Both the position numbers and the translations under genes were made by a program. The notes below the pieces were generated by a model. That model had not been told where the DNA came from, searched no databases, and was given only the letters and a program-made list of their open reading frames with translations. From Planococcaceae bacterium Storch 2/2-2 (lineage in GTDB: Bacteria; Bacillota; Bacilli; Bacillales_A; Planococcaceae): a stretch of 64,000 bases of DNA. The stretch covers positions 1,399,831-1,463,830 of the forward strand of contig WOYE01000009.1 in NCBI GenBank assembly GCA_009740415.1. Reading direction: 5' to 3'. Positions 16,963-27,168 of the stretch are shown here, in pieces. Positions within the stretch are counted from its first letter, which is position 1. Every line of letters starts with the position of its first letter.

Positions 16963-17622
16963 CTAAAAATACGTTTGAATCGTTGAAAAGGCACGCTCTT
17001 CCATAATGCACGTTCCGTACTCTTCCAACAAATGAATCGTCACTTTTGATTTCGTACTTTGTTCTAGTAAAATACTCGTCACATCGAGCTCTAAATCGAG
17101 TTGTGCAGGTGTCTCAATGTACAAATAGTAGTTGTTTTCATAGGCGTACAACGAAGGCTTCAGTTCTTCTTCATACGGTAATAAGCGCTCCGCGATCGGT
17201 AAAACATCGTCGAACTTCTCAAACTGGTAGACGCCCGTTTTCGTGTCATCTAACATTTTTGCTACTTCTTCAAGTGCCGTTGACGGGTTACTGAAAAATT
17301 GTTCCAATTCCTCGCTCGATAAACTTTTCGGTCCTTCTTGACTGCTCGGAGCATCGTCCGTTTCTAACGGTTCTCCGTCTGGAAGTTGTGCTTTCGTAAT
17401 CGTCACTTCCATTCCATCCGGTGCCGATTGCACTTGAATCCAAAGTGGACCTTCACTATAAAAATCCATTTGTTCATTAATTTCATCCATCATATCTAAA
17501 AATAGCTCTTCGCTTCTAAAACGATCGAACCAAATTTCTTCTTTTTTAAAACCTCTCGCCTCAATATCTTCATATGAGAGGTAAAATTTTACTGTATTTT
17601 CATTCACTCGTTCAATTTCCAT
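16963..17622 (-). CDS. mecA: ClpC adaptor protein MecA
   Basis: Adaptor of 219 residues that brings ComK and other substrates to the ClpCP protease. The N-terminal domain MEIERVNENTVKFYLSYEDI is highly typical; an acidic linker (about 80-105) joins it to the C-terminal ClpC-binding domain with the FEKFDDVLPIAERL segment. It lies directly downstream of spx with its own promoter and a long leader. ATG 17622 follows GGAAGGGG. Confidence 0.94.
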   Translation of the reverse strand: MEIERVNENTVKFYLSYEDIEARGFKKEEIWFDRFRSEELFLDMMDEINEQMDFYSEGPLWIQVQSAPDGMEVTITKAQLPDGEPLETDDAPSSQEGPKSLSSEELEQFFSNPSTALEEVAKMLDDTKTGVYQFEKFDDVLPIAERLLPYEEELKPSLYAYENNYYLYIETPAQLDLELDVTSILLEQSTKSKVTIHLLEEYGTCIMEERAFSTIQTYF

Positions 17623-17809
17623 AGCGCTAGCCCCTTCCTCTACAGATCACCTTATAGTAAGTAGTTGCTCTACTCCTCGATTCGTTTGAGAAGATGTAGT
17701 AACGCGTCCTTCCAAACTACCACTGAATTGAATCAATCATACACTTTTCATTCTCACTCTGTCCAACTTAACCGACTGACGAACAGACAGAGAACATACG
17801 TTCACATTC
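17623..17809 (-). promoter_or_regulatory. Long 5' leader of mecA
   Basis: About 180 bases separate the predicted mecA transcription start from its ATG. The stretch holds no open frame of note and only short inverted repeats (for example AGTAG/CTACT); I do not recognise a riboswitch. Confidence 0.4.
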
Positions 17810-17839
17810 ATTATGCCGATGGGAACACATATTCGTCAA
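17810..17839 (-). promoter_or_regulatory. Sigma-A type promoter of mecA
   Basis: Minus strand TTGACG, 18-base spacer, CATAAT; the best -35/-10 pair between spx and mecA. Confidence 0.6.
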
Positions 17840-17961
17840 TACTTTACTACTTTTCTCATTTTAAACTTTGTACGATGAGGAAAATTAAATTTCAACGCCT
17901 CTTCTAAAAGTCTACCGTACGATTCAAGTAAAAGGAAATGTTCGAACGTACGCTACGAAAC

Positions 17962-17990
17962 AAAAAACGCCATCTTTTCAGATAGCGTTT
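17962..17990 (-). terminator. Terminator after spx
   Basis: Minus strand AACGCTATC, 6-base loop, GATGGCGTT, then T tract. Confidence 0.8.
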
Positions 17991-18006
17991 CTCTCATTCG
18001 ATTGAA

Positions 18007-18405
18007 TTAGTTCACTAATTTACGTGCTTCTAACAACTGGTACGCTCGTACGCGTCGTGGTAAGAAGCGGCGGATCTCATCTTCGTTATAACCGACTTGA
18101 AGTCGCTTTTCATCTAAAATGATCGGTCGACGTAAAAGACCAGGATTCTCTTGGATCAGTTCGTACAATTTTTTAAGCGGTAAGCTTTCTAAATCGACGT
18201 TTAACTGTTGGAATACTTTTGAACGTGTCGAGATAATTTCATCTGTTCCGTCTTCAGTCATTCGTAAAATTTGTTTAATTTCGTCAACGTCAAGCGGTTC
18301 AGAAAAAATGTTACGCTCCGTATATGCGATGTCATGCTCTTCTAACCATGCTTTTGCTTTACGACATGAAGTACAGCTCGGTGATGTAAATAATGTTACT
18401 CCCAT
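18007..18405 (-). CDS. spx: Global redox regulator Spx
   Basis: ArsC-like transcription factor of 132 residues that binds the RNA polymerase alpha subunit and switches on the disulfide-stress regulon. The redox switch CTSC is at residues 10-13, the alpha-binding RPI segment ([14 protein letters not shown]) is near 93, and the length is typical. Its degradation adaptor is spxH at 12490. ATG 18405 follows AAGGAAG. Upstream there is a PerR-like box over a -10 element, as known for one B. subtilis spx promoter. Confidence 0.95.
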   Translation of the reverse strand: MGVTLFTSPSCTSCRKAKAWLEEHDIAYTERNIFSEPLDVDEIKQILRMTEDGTDEIISTRSKVFQQLNVDLESLPLKKLYELIQENPGLLRRPIILDEKRLQVGYNEDEIRRFLPRRVRAYQLLEARKLVN

Positions 18406-18454
18406 GTGATGACACTTCCTTTCAAAGTAATCGTAAATTTTATCGGCTCACTAA

Positions 18455-18469
18455 TTATAATAATTTTAA
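18455..18469 (-). promoter_or_regulatory. PerR-like box over the spx promoter
   Basis: TTATAATAATTTTAA matches the PerR consensus TTATAATNATTATAA except one base. On the minus strand it overlaps TATAAT, a likely -10 about 50 bases before the spx ATG. PerR repression of spx is known in B. subtilis; binding here is inferred. Confidence 0.6.
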
Positions 18470-18675
18470 ATTAGCGTCTGTAGTTATCATTATACACGTT
18501 TTCATTCTCAATTGATACACCTTTTTTAAATCTTTATCCTTTTTTTACATTCATCTTCTCATTGCCTCATGTGGCAACGTTTCATATCATTTCTTTAGAA
18601 CTTTCGCTCTCTACTATCTGTTATACCCGTTTTCACTGAATGATAAACATCTTATTTTCAAAATATGTTTGCGTT

Positions 18676-18710
18676 GATTCTCAATGCTCCATTTTTTTCA
18701 ATTGAGAATC
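18676..18710. repeat. 9-bp inverted repeat between spx and trpS
   Basis: GATTCTCAA at 18676-18684 and TTGAGAATC at 18702-18710, perfect, 17-base spacer. A related TTCTCAATTG occurs at 18505-18514. No T tract follows, so it looks more like operator half-sites than a terminator. Unassigned. Confidence 0.45.
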
Positions 18711-18790
18711 GACTATCTCGCTTCGTGTACTATATAGTACGTTTCGTCTCGAAAAAGGTTTCATTCATTCCTTTCTCTTTTCATTTTTGT

Positions 18791-18796
18791 TACAAT
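18791..18796 (+). promoter_or_regulatory. Probable -10 element of trpS
   Basis: TACAAT preceded at 17 bases by a weak -35 (TTCCTT); start of transcription would be near 18803, just before the T-box leader. Confidence 0.45.
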
Positions 18797-18798
18797 AA

Positions 18799-20058
<1,260 letters not shown>

Positions 20059-20076
20059 CAACCTTCACGTTTAACG

Positions 20077-20112
20077 AAAAAACCTAGTGCCTCAATGGGC
20101 ACTAGGTTTTTA
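20077..20112. terminator. Terminator between trpS and fabF
   Basis: AAAAACCTAGTGC, short loop, GGCACTAGGTTTTT; symmetrical flanks, serves trpS and probably fabF. Confidence 0.9.
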
Positions 20113-20138
20113 TTTAGTTACGTGATCGTCTCGTTTCT

Positions 20139-21377
20139 TTACGCTTCTACTTTTTTGAAAAGTAAAGAAGCGTTATGTCCACCAAATCCGAGTGAGTTGC
20201 TCAAAGCGTAACGAATGTCGCGTGCACGAGCAGCTCCATCTACGTAATCTAAGTCACAGTCCGGATCTTTCGTCGCGATGTTCATCGTCGGAGGCATCAT
20301 ACCTTCTTTAATCGCCTGAACGGTAAATACTGCTTCTACCCCACCTGCTGCACCGAGCAAATGACCCGTCATCGATTTCGTTGAACTCATCGCTAATTGG
20401 TAAGCGTGCTCTCCGAACACGTTTTTCACCGCTTGCGTCTCATACAAGTCGTTGTACGGCGTGCTCGTTCCGTGTGCGTTAATGTAGTCGACGACATCTG
20501 GCGTGACTCCTGCTTCATCTAACGCTTGTTGCATCGCGCGTGACGCTCCTTCACCTTCTGGTGCAGGCGCTGTAATATGGAACGCATCTCCGGTCGCTCC
20601 GTATCCGACGAGTTCCGCATACATTTTAGCACCGCGTGCTTTCGCATGTTCATATTCTTCTAAAATGAGAATACCCGCTCCTTCTCCCATGACGAATCCG
20701 TCACGGTCTTTGTCGAATGGACGAGAAGCTGTCTGTGGATCCGGGTTTTGCGACAACGCCGTATTCGCTGTAAATCCTGCAATTGCCATCGTCGTAATCG
20801 GCGCTTCCGTTCCACCTGTGATCATGACGTCAGCATCTCCACGACGAATGACTTCGTACGCGTCACCGATCGAGTTCGTCCCTGAAGCACAGGCTGTTAC
20901 CGTACATGAGTTGATTCCTTTCGCACCGAGTAAAATCGATACTTGTCCCGCCGCCATATCTGGAATCATCATCGGAACGAAAAATGGGCTCACTCGACGG
21001 TATCCGCGCTTTAAAAACTTATGAAATTGCTCTTCGTGCGTTTCCATTCCGCCAATTCCTGAACCGATCCATACGCCTGCGCGAGGTGCGAGCGTCTCAT
21101 CGATTTCAAGGTCCGCATCTTTCATCGCCATCATTGAAGCAGCGACAGCATAATGTGTAAACCGATCCATTTTACGTGCTTCTTTACGAGATACGTATTG
21201 CTCGATGTCAAAACCTTTCACTTCACCTGTCACTTTGACGGGGAATTGTTCACGATCTAACCGTTCCATTAAACCGAGACCTGACTTCCCTTGAAGTAAA
21301 GCCTCCCACGTTTCTTCTGCGCTATTTCCTAAAGGTGTTACTGCGCCTACCCCTGTTACTACTACTCGCTTTGTCAT
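20139..21377 (-). CDS. fabF: Beta-ketoacyl-ACP synthase II
   Basis: Condensing enzyme of fatty-acid elongation, 412 residues. The Cys-His-His triad is visible: Cys in TACASGTNS near 163, His in [11 protein letters not shown] near 303, and His in [13 protein letters not shown] near 340. It lies 24 bases after fabH, so they form the fabH-fabF operon known from Bacillales and are probably both under the FapR site upstream of fabH. Confidence 0.97.
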   Translation of the reverse strand: MTKRVVVTGVGAVTPLGNSAEETWEALLQGKSGLGLMERLDREQFPVKVTGEVKGFDIEQYVSRKEARKMDRFTHYAVAASMMAMKDADLEIDETLAPRAGVWIGSGIGGMETHEEQFHKFLKRGYRRVSPFFVPMMIPDMAAGQVSILLGAKGINSCTVTACASGTNSIGDAYEVIRRGDADVMITGGTEAPITTMAIAGFTANTALSQNPDPQTASRPFDKDRDGFVMGEGAGILILEEYEHAKARGAKMYAELVGYGATGDAFHITAPAPEGEGASRAMQQALDEAGVTPDVVDYINAHGTSTPYNDLYETQAVKNVFGEHAYQLAMSSTKSMTGHLLGAAGGVEAVFTVQAIKEGMMPPTMNIATKDPDCDLDYVDGAARARDIRYALSNSLGFGGHNASLLFKKVEA

Positions 21378-21401
21378 TCAATCTCCATTCCTTTCTCTCT
21401 T

Positions 21402-22343
21402 TTACTGACCCCAACGGAGGCAAATGCCACCCCACGTTAAGCCTCCACCGAATCCGACGAGGACGAGGACGTCATCGTCTTTTATTTTACCATCTTGCCA
21501 ATCATCATACATGGAAATCGGAATCGAAGCAGCAGATGTATTACCGTATTTATGAATCGTTTTCGATACTTTTTCTTCTGCTAATCCGAGACGAGTACGT
21601 GCTGCATCCATAATGCGTGTATTCGCTTGATGCGGTATTAAATAATCGACATCATCTTTCGTCAGCCCAGCCTTTTCAGCGACAGAAACAGCCGTTTCAC
21701 CCATTTGACGAACCGCAAATTTGAACACTTCGCGACCGTTCATCTCAATGAATCCTTCATCCGTCTGTTGAAGGTGTTTTCCACCCGTTCCGTCGGCTCC
21801 GAGCTCGATTGACAAAATACCGCGTCCTTCGCTCACTTTTCCGAGCACAGCGGCACCTGCTCCGTCACCGAACAATACAGCCGTCGTCCGGTCTTCCCAG
21901 TCGATAATTTTCGACAGTTTTTCCACTCCGATCACGAGCGCGTAATCGTACACCCCATTTTCGATGAACTGTTGTGCTGTCGCTAATCCGTAAATAAATC
22001 CAGAGCAAGCAGCTGATACGTCCATCGCTGAAGCGTTTACCGCACCGATCCGTCCTTGAACCATCGATGATACCGACGGAAAGACTTTATCGGGTGTCGC
22101 TGTCGCTACGATGATCATACCGATTTGTTCAGGCTGAAGCCCCGATGCTTCCAATGCTTCTTTTGCCGCTTCGTAAGCGAGGTCAGACGTTTCGACATCG
22201 TCTGGCGCAATTCGACGTTCTTCAATCCCCGTACGTGAGCGAATCCACTCGTCCGATGTATCCATCACTTTCGATAAATCATCATTCGTTACGATTCGCT
22301 CAGGAACGTACTTCCCCATACTTAAAATGCCTGCTTTCATCAT
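21402..22343 (-). CDS. fabH: Beta-ketoacyl-ACP synthase III
   Basis: Initiates fatty-acid synthesis by condensing a (branched) acyl-CoA with malonyl-ACP; 313 residues. Catalytic residues are seen in order: Cys in [10 protein letters not shown] near 113, His in LIPHQANTR near 240, Asn in [10 protein letters not shown] near 270. Two adjacent ATGs (22343 and 22340) follow AAGGATGGGG. A FapR operator lies 27 bases upstream. Confidence 0.97.
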   Translation of the reverse strand: MMKAGILSMGKYVPERIVTNDDLSKVMDTSDEWIRSRTGIEERRIAPDDVETSDLAYEAAKEALEASGLQPEQIGMIIVATATPDKVFPSVSSMVQGRIGAVNASAMDVSAACSGFIYGLATAQQFIENGVYDYALVIGVEKLSKIIDWEDRTTAVLFGDGAGAAVLGKVSEGRGILSIELGADGTGGKHLQQTDEGFIEMNGREVFKFAVRQMGETAVSVAEKAGLTKDDVDYLIPHQANTRIMDAARTRLGLAEEKVSKTIHKYGNTSAASIPISMYDDWQDGKIKDDDVLVLVGFGGGLTWGGICLRWGQ

Positions 22344-22369
22344 TTCCCCATCCTTCTTTATTATCTGTT

Positions 22370-22388
22370 ATTAGTACCTAGTATTAAT
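22370..22388 (-). promoter_or_regulatory. FapR operator of fabHF
   Basis: ATTAGTACCTAGTATTAAT, an imperfect palindrome that closely follows the FapR operator pattern TTAGTACCT-N2-ACTAA. FapR is released by malonyl-CoA, so fabH-fabF would rise with malonyl-CoA supply. Confidence 0.87.
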
Positions 22389-22516
22389 AGTAAAAGAAAA
22401 TGATTCATTTTTCAACAGCTAGCCACACTTTTCTCGTCATTTTTTAACTTTTCCCCACGTTCTTTCGGTAATATGATATGATGTACGAAGAAATTATATA
22501 GGTAGAGGTGAAAAAT

Positions 22517-22702
22517 ATGCGCTTTATTATGACATTCGTATGGTCATTTGCACTCGTCATTTTAGCAAACTACGTCGCTGGAGCGATCAAAGGTCGTCCT
22601 TTCGTTTTAGCTGACAGTTACTTGCCTGCTGCTCTTTTAGCAGTTTTCGTCTTCTTGCTTGCAGCGGTCATCCCGAAAGAATCTACACCTGAATATGAAT
22701 AA
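22517..22702 (+). CDS. yjzD: DUF2929 small membrane protein, YjzD-like
   Basis: A 61-residue protein with two hydrophobic helices (about 3-20 and 33-53) and a short charged tail; resembles B. subtilis YjzD, which also lies near the fabH region. ATG 22517 is chosen after AGAGGTG; an in-frame GTG at 22508 is part of that site. It is a monocistronic gene between fabH (divergent) and clpB (convergent). Function unknown. Confidence 0.75.
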   Translation: MRFIMTFVWSFALVILANYVAGAIKGRPFVLADSYLPAALLAVFVFLLAAVIPKESTPEYE

Positions 22703-22705
22703 ATG

Positions 22706-22739
22706 AAAAGCCGTCCGATCCTTAGATCGAACGGCTTTT
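22706..22739. terminator. Bidirectional terminator, yjzD and clpB
   Basis: AAAAGCCGT(c)CGATC, 4-base loop, GATCG(a)ACGGCTTTT between convergent genes. Confidence 0.88.
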
Positions 22740-22740
22740 A

Positions 22741-24882
22741 TTATGCATTCGTTACGACGAGCTGATCGTCTTCAATCGATAGACGTAACGTATCGCCTTC
22801 TTGTAACGTTCCTTGAATAATTTGTTGAGCGACTGCTGTCTCAACATGACGTTGGATGAATCGACGTAACGGACGCGCTCCAAAATCAGCGTCGGTACCG
22901 TGTTCAACGATCCAATCGAGCACGTCTTCGCTATACTGCAAGTCGAATTGTTGAGAAGCGAGACGTTTTTTCAAATCGCCTAACATTTTTTCTGCGATTC
23001 GGTTGAACACATCGCCTGATAAGGAGTGGAATACGACGATGTCGTCCATCCGGTTTAACAACTCGGGACGGAAATGTTGACGAAGTTCCTTCATTAAAAG
23101 GTCTTCGAGTGCATGCTCTTCTGTCGACTCGACTTCTAATAAATATTGTGAACCGATGTTCGACGTCATAATGATCACTGTATTCGTAAAGTCGACCGTC
23201 CGGCCTTGACTATCCGTAATGCGTCCATCATCGAGCGCTTGTAGTAAAATGTTCGACACGTCCGGGTGCGCTTTTTCGATTTCATCGAGTAAAACGACGG
23301 AATACGGGTTACGGCGAACCGACTCGGTCAATTGTCCGCCTTCTTCATACCCGACGTATCCCGGAGGAGCTCCGACTAATCGAGACACACTATGCTTTTC
23401 CATATATTCACTCATGTCGATCCGAATGAAATGGTCTTCCGAATCGAATAACGTCGCAGCTAACGTTTTCGCAAGTTCTGTTTTACCGACACCTGTCGGA
23501 CCTAAAAAGAGGAATGAACCGATCGGTTTGTTCGGATCTTTAATACCGCTCCGCGCACGCCAAACTGCTTCCGTTACGAGCGTCACTGCATTGTCTTGAC
23601 CGATGACACGTTCTTTCAACGTCTCGCCGAGACGGAGTAATTTTTCGCGTTCGCCTTCGACGAGTTTCGTCACGGGAATACCTGTCCAACGAGCGACGAC
23701 TTCCGCTACTTCTTCCTCTGTCACTTCTTCACGAATGAGGCGACCTTCCCCTTCATCTTCTACTGCATCTTCCATATCGCGAATCGCACGTTCCAATTGT
23801 GGAATTTCACCGTGTTGCAATTCGGCTGCTCGGTTCAAATCGAATGAACTTTCCGCTTCTTCCAATTCACGGCGCGCTTCATCGAGACGTTCACGTTTCA
23901 TCTGAACTTGCTCGATCACTTCTTTTTCTTTCAACCATTGATTGCGCATCTCTTCCGAGGAATCTTTCAACTGTTGCAATTCCTCTCGTAAATGATTAAG
24001 CCGTGTTTTACTCACATCATCCGTCTCTTTCATGAGCGCTTGCTCTTCGATCTCGAGTTGTAAAATACGACGCGTCACGTCATCGAGTTCTTGTGGCATC
24101 GAATCGATTTCTGTACGGACCATCGCGCTCGCTTCATCGATTAAATCGATCGCTTTGTCCGGCATGAATCGCTCTGTTAAATACCGGTCGGATAGTGCCG
24201 CTGCTGCGACGATCGCTCGGTCGTGAATGCGGACTCCGTGGTGCAACTCATAACGTTCTTTCAATCCTCGTAAAATCGAGACCGTATCTTCGACAGAAGG
24301 TTCGCGAACGAGTACTTGCTGGAAACGTCGTTCAAGCGCAGGGTCTTTTTCGATATATTGACGGTACTCATCGAGTGTCGTCGCACCGATACAAAATAGT
24401 TCGCCTCGGGCGAGCATCGGTTTCAACATATTTCCCGCATCCATCGCACCGCTTGAACGCCCTGCACCGACGATCGTATGCAATTCGTCGATGAATAAAA
24501 TAATTTGTCCTTCGCTTTCTTTCACTTGTTTCAAAACGCCTTTTAATCGCTCTTCGAATTCCCCTTGATATTTCGCTCCTGCAATTAACGAGCTCATATC
24601 TAATTCATAAATCGTTTTTTCCTTCAATCCTTCAGGAACGTCACCTTTTACAATCCGTTGAGCGAGCCCTTCGACGATCGCTGTTTTACCGACACCTGGC
24701 TCACCGATTAAAACCGGGTTGTTTTTCGTTTTTCGAGATAAAATACGGATCACATTCCGCACTTCTTCATCTCGGCCGATAACAGGATCCATTTTACCGC
24801 CTCGCGCAGCTTCGACTAAATCGTATCCGAACTGCTCGAGCGGTGTTTTTTGATCATTTTGTTGCATATTATTCATTCTCAT
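22741..24882 (-). CDS. clpB: Disaggregase ClpB lacking the N-terminal domain
   Basis: Hsp100 chaperone that, with DnaK, pulls proteins out of aggregates. Only 713 residues against about 860 for the family. It begins with a short linker ([19 protein letters not shown]) and goes straight into AAA-1: Walker A GEPGVGKT near 60, then [13 protein letters not shown] full ClpB middle domain (about 265-390, [10 protein letters not shown] onward) follows, then AAA-2 with GPTGVGKT near 460, [14 protein letters not shown] near 530, and the C-terminal arginine region DFGARPLRR. The middle domain rules out ClpL or ClpX. The Clp_N repeats are absent, and the ribosome-binding site AAGGAAGG and a CtsR box sit immediately upstream, so the short form is the encoded product and not a misread start. 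Confidence 0.93.
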   Translation of the reverse strand: MRMNNMQQNDQKTPLEQFGYDLVEAARGGKMDPVIGRDEEVRNVIRILSRKTKNNPVLIGEPGVGKTAIVEGLAQRIVKGDVPEGLKEKTIYELDMSSLIAGAKYQGEFEERLKGVLKQVKESEGQIILFIDELHTIVGAGRSSGAMDAGNMLKPMLARGELFCIGATTLDEYRQYIEKDPALERRFQQVLVREPSVEDTVSILRGLKERYELHHGVRIHDRAIVAAAALSDRYLTERFMPDKAIDLIDEASAMVRTEIDSMPQELDDVTRRILQLEIEEQALMKETDDVSKTRLNHLREELQQLKDSSEEMRNQWLKEKEVIEQVQMKRERLDEARRELEEAESSFDLNRAAELQHGEIPQLERAIRDMEDAVEDEGEGRLIREEVTEEEVAEVVARWTGIPVTKLVEGEREKLLRLGETLKERVIGQDNAVTLVTEAVWRARSGIKDPNKPIGSFLFLGPTGVGKTELAKTLAATLFDSEDHFIRIDMSEYMEKHSVSRLVGAPPGYVGYEEGGQLTESVRRNPYSVVLLDEIEKAHPDVSNILLQALDDGRITDSQGRTVDFTNTVIIMTSNIGSQYLLEVESTEEHALEDLLMKELRQHFRPELLNRMDDIVVFHSLSGDVFNRIAEKMLGDLKKRLASQQFDLQYSEDVLDWIVEHGTDADFGARPLRRFIQRHVETAVAQQIIQGTLQEGDTLRLSIEDDQLVVTNA

Positions 24883-24893
24883 ATGACCCTTCC

Positions 24894-24919
24894 TTTCTGA
24901 CTTTGACTATCTTTGACTA
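24894..24919 (-). promoter_or_regulatory. CtsR operator of clpB
   Basis: Minus strand AGTCAAAGATAGTCAAAG: the tandem heptad AGTCAAA-N3-AGTCAAA recognised by the heat-shock repressor CtsR. It lies about 15 bases before the clpB start codon, overlapping the transcription start region. Confidence 0.85.
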
Positions 24920-24987
24920 ATATAAATATATCAAATTTTTACGTTATTGTACATTCATATGCTTCCACGATTTCCTTTTTTTAAACA

Positions 24988-25029
24988 AAAAGCATCGGTA
25001 AAACGTAGACTACCCGTTTTACCGATGCT
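24988..25029 (-). terminator. Terminator after yitW
   Basis: AGCATCGGTAAAACG and CGTTTTACCGATGCT, a perfect 15-bp stem, followed on the minus strand by T5; separates yitW from clpB. Confidence 0.92.
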
Positions 25030-25047
25030 CTCTCTTACTGTATCCGA

Positions 25048-25359
25048 TTAACCACGTACGCCTAATGCTAGTTTTGCGTAACGTGACATCATTTCTTTCC
25101 CCCAAGGAGGGCTCCAAACGACGTCTACTTCGACGTCTTTCACTTCTGGCAACTCTAGTAACGACTGCTTCACACCCGTCATAATTTGTGGTCCCATCGG
25201 ACAACCCATCGACGTGAACGTCATTTTTACTTTTGCCACACCTTCTTCGTCTAAATCGACGTCATAAATTAAACCTAAGTTTACGATATCGATACCGAGT
25301 TCCGGGTCAATGACATTTTCGAGAGCTCCTAACATGCTCCCTTTCATTTCCTCATCCAT
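25048..25359 (-). CDS. yitW: MIP18/DUF59 family protein, YitW-like
   Basis: A 103-residue protein of the MIP18 (DUF59) family, linked to iron-sulfur cluster maturation. Typical features are the start ALENVIDPELGIDIVNLGLIY, the conserved cysteine in TSMGCPMGP and the terminal VWSPPWGKEMMS motif. ATG 25359 follows AGGAGG. Next to yitV and yitU as in B. subtilis. Confidence 0.9.
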   Translation of the reverse strand: MDEEMKGSMLGALENVIDPELGIDIVNLGLIYDVDLDEEGVAKVKMTFTSMGCPMGPQIMTGVKQSLLELPEVKDVEVDVVWSPPWGKEMMSRYAKLALGVRG

Positions 25360-25424
25360 TTGATCGCCTCCTATTACTGCTCATCTATAATACCAAATTT
25401 AAAAAACCATTCCAATGAACTTGC

Positions 25425-26195
25425 CTAATTGACGAGATGCTCAGCAAACCATTCAGTTGAACGAATCATCGCTTTTCGAGGTACCGAATGGCCTCGTTCT
25501 TCATCTGCGATAAATAGTAAACGTTCCGGTGTCTGTTCATACAAGCTTTGCAGTTGATCGACGAGTACGTACGTTAGTTCGAACGGGACGATCTCGTCTT
25601 CCTCACCGTGCCAAATAAATAACGGACGGCCATTTAAACGCGTGAGATCATTCGAAAGATCATACGTAGTTAAATTTTCTAACAGTTGATCGATCGTTTC
25701 TTTCGAAAGAGGTAACTCCATCCCTTTCTTTTCAAAATAACGAATTTGACCGCGCGCTAATTTTTCGTAATGGGCACTTCCCATCATCGATACCGCCGCG
25801 GAAATCCAGTCGTACATCGATAAACAGCCGTACGTCGTAATCGCACCCATCGATGTTCCACCGACACCAATTTTTCCTTCGATCAACAGCCCTCGTTCAT
25901 TAAGATGTTCGTAAAGAGTTCCCACTTCTTGAATCGATTGTAACACCGTTGGCCAAAATTCCATTCCCATTTGGAATGTCGTATACTGCTCGTCTCGTTC
26001 CCCGTGCAGACGCGCTTCAGGTAAAATGACACGCATGCCACGCATCGCTAAGTTGTACGCGTAATGCAAATTATGTTCTTTTGCACTTTGAAAACCGTGC
26101 AAGAAAAAAACGGTCGGTAACGGATCGTTCTCTTGTCCGTCTTTCGTAATATGTAAGTAAGGTATTGACTCAAAATGCTCTAAATGTACTTTCAT
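25425..26195 (-). CDS. yitV: Alpha/beta-hydrolase esterase, YitV-like
   Basis: Serine hydrolase of 256 residues. The oxyanion region is FFLHGFQSAKE near residue 30, the nucleophile elbow GGTSMGA near 113, the acid HGEEDEIVP near 190 and the histidine in ERGHSVP near 235, so the triad is complete. No signal peptide, hence cytosolic. Location beside yitU and yitW matches B. subtilis YitV. Substrate unknown. Confidence 0.88.
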   Translation of the reverse strand: MKVHLEHFESIPYLHITKDGQENDPLPTVFFLHGFQSAKEHNLHYAYNLAMRGMRVILPEARLHGERDEQYTTFQMGMEFWPTVLQSIQEVGTLYEHLNERGLLIEGKIGVGGTSMGAITTYGCLSMYDWISAAVSMMGSAHYEKLARGQIRYFEKKGMELPLSKETIDQLLENLTTYDLSNDLTRLNGRPLFIWHGEEDEIVPFELTYVLVDQLQSLYEQTPERLLFIADEERGHSVPRKAMIRSTEWFAEHLVN

Positions 26196-26330
26196 TTGCC
26201 TACCTTCTTTCCATTTTTGTACTATTATTAGATTTTATCAGATGCTTCATTGAAAAACAAAATGACCTACTTTGACGAACGCGAAGTGAAACGGTACACT
26301 GTCAAAAGTGATAGAAAGTGAGGGATTCGG

Positions 26331-27140
26331 ATGGAACCACATTTAATCGTCCTCGATTTGGACGGTACCCTTTTAACCGATGAAAAACAAATTTCAGATC
26401 AAACGTTTCAAGCGCTCCAACGAGCGAGACAGGAAGGTCACGAAGTGATCATTGCGACCGGTCGACCGTATCGATCAAGTATTGAATATTATGAAGCGCT
26501 CGAACTTCATTCACCGATCGTAAACTTTAACGGTTCTCTCGCTCACCACCCGAAAGATGAAACGTGGCCACATTATCATAAAACGATTGAACGAGCGACT
26601 GTTGAAGAAATTATTACGTTTTCGACACCGTTCCAAGTGCAAAACGTCGTGGCAGAAGTACTCGACAAAGTGTATTTAGCCGAGCACGATGAGTTGCTCA
26701 TGCCGATTTTTAATTACGGGGAGTCGAACATCGAATACGGCGATATTTTATCGTTGTTACAAACGCCTACGACGAGTTTGTTAATTCAATCGACCGATGA
26801 ACATTTTGAAGCGATGCGGCAAAGCATTACATCAACGTACGCGAACGTCGTCGATCATTACGTATGGGGTGCGCCTTACCATATGCTCGAGCTCGTCCCT
26901 GCTGGTGTGACGAAAGCGACGGGTGTCGAGCACGTCGCAAAACAGTACGGCATTCCACGCGAACGCATTATCGCTTTCGGCGACAATGCGAACGATGTAA
27001 AAATGCTACAATATGCCGGTACAGGGGTCGCGATGAGCAATGCCATTCCTGAAGCACAAGAAGCAGCTGATTTATTAACACGCTCAAACAACGAAGATGG
27101 AATCGCTCACTATTTGGAAAGCCACTTCAACTGGTCCTAA
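26331..27140 (+). CDS. yitU: Cof-type HAD phosphatase, YitU-like
   Basis: HAD IIB phosphatase of 269 residues: motif I LDLDGTLL near residue 8, ATGRPY near 43, the lysine in VTKATGVEH near 197 and motif IV FGDNANDVKML near 215. B. subtilis YitU (with YcsE and YwtE) dephosphorylates the riboflavin intermediate ARPP; the same role is plausible here but the Cof family is broad. Start ATG 26331 after GTGAGGG; own terminator. Confidence 0.85.
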   Translation: MEPHLIVLDLDGTLLTDEKQISDQTFQALQRARQEGHEVIIATGRPYRSSIEYYEALELHSPIVNFNGSLAHHPKDETWPHYHKTIERATVEEIITFSTPFQVQNVVAEVLDKVYLAEHDELLMPIFNYGESNIEYGDILSLLQTPTTSLLIQSTDEHFEAMRQSITSTYANVVDHYVWGAPYHMLELVPAGVTKATGVEHVAKQYGIPRERIIAFGDNANDVKMLQYAGTGVAMSNAIPEAQEAADLLTRSNNEDGIAHYLESHFNWS

Positions 27141-27168
27141 AAAGAGCTGTCAGACGACAGCTCTTTTT
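27139..27168 (+). terminator. Terminator after yitU
   Basis: AAAAGAGCTGTC, 4-base loop, GACAGCTCTTTTTT right after the stop; also abuts the convergent GH13 gene stop. Confidence 0.9.

Noticed and set aside
22741..24882. Interpretation of the short ClpB as ClpL or ClpC
   Set aside because: A full ClpB-type coiled-coil middle domain and ClpB-typical AAA-1 sequence are present; there is no Asn-rich ClpL N-terminus and no ClpP-binding loop that I can recognise.
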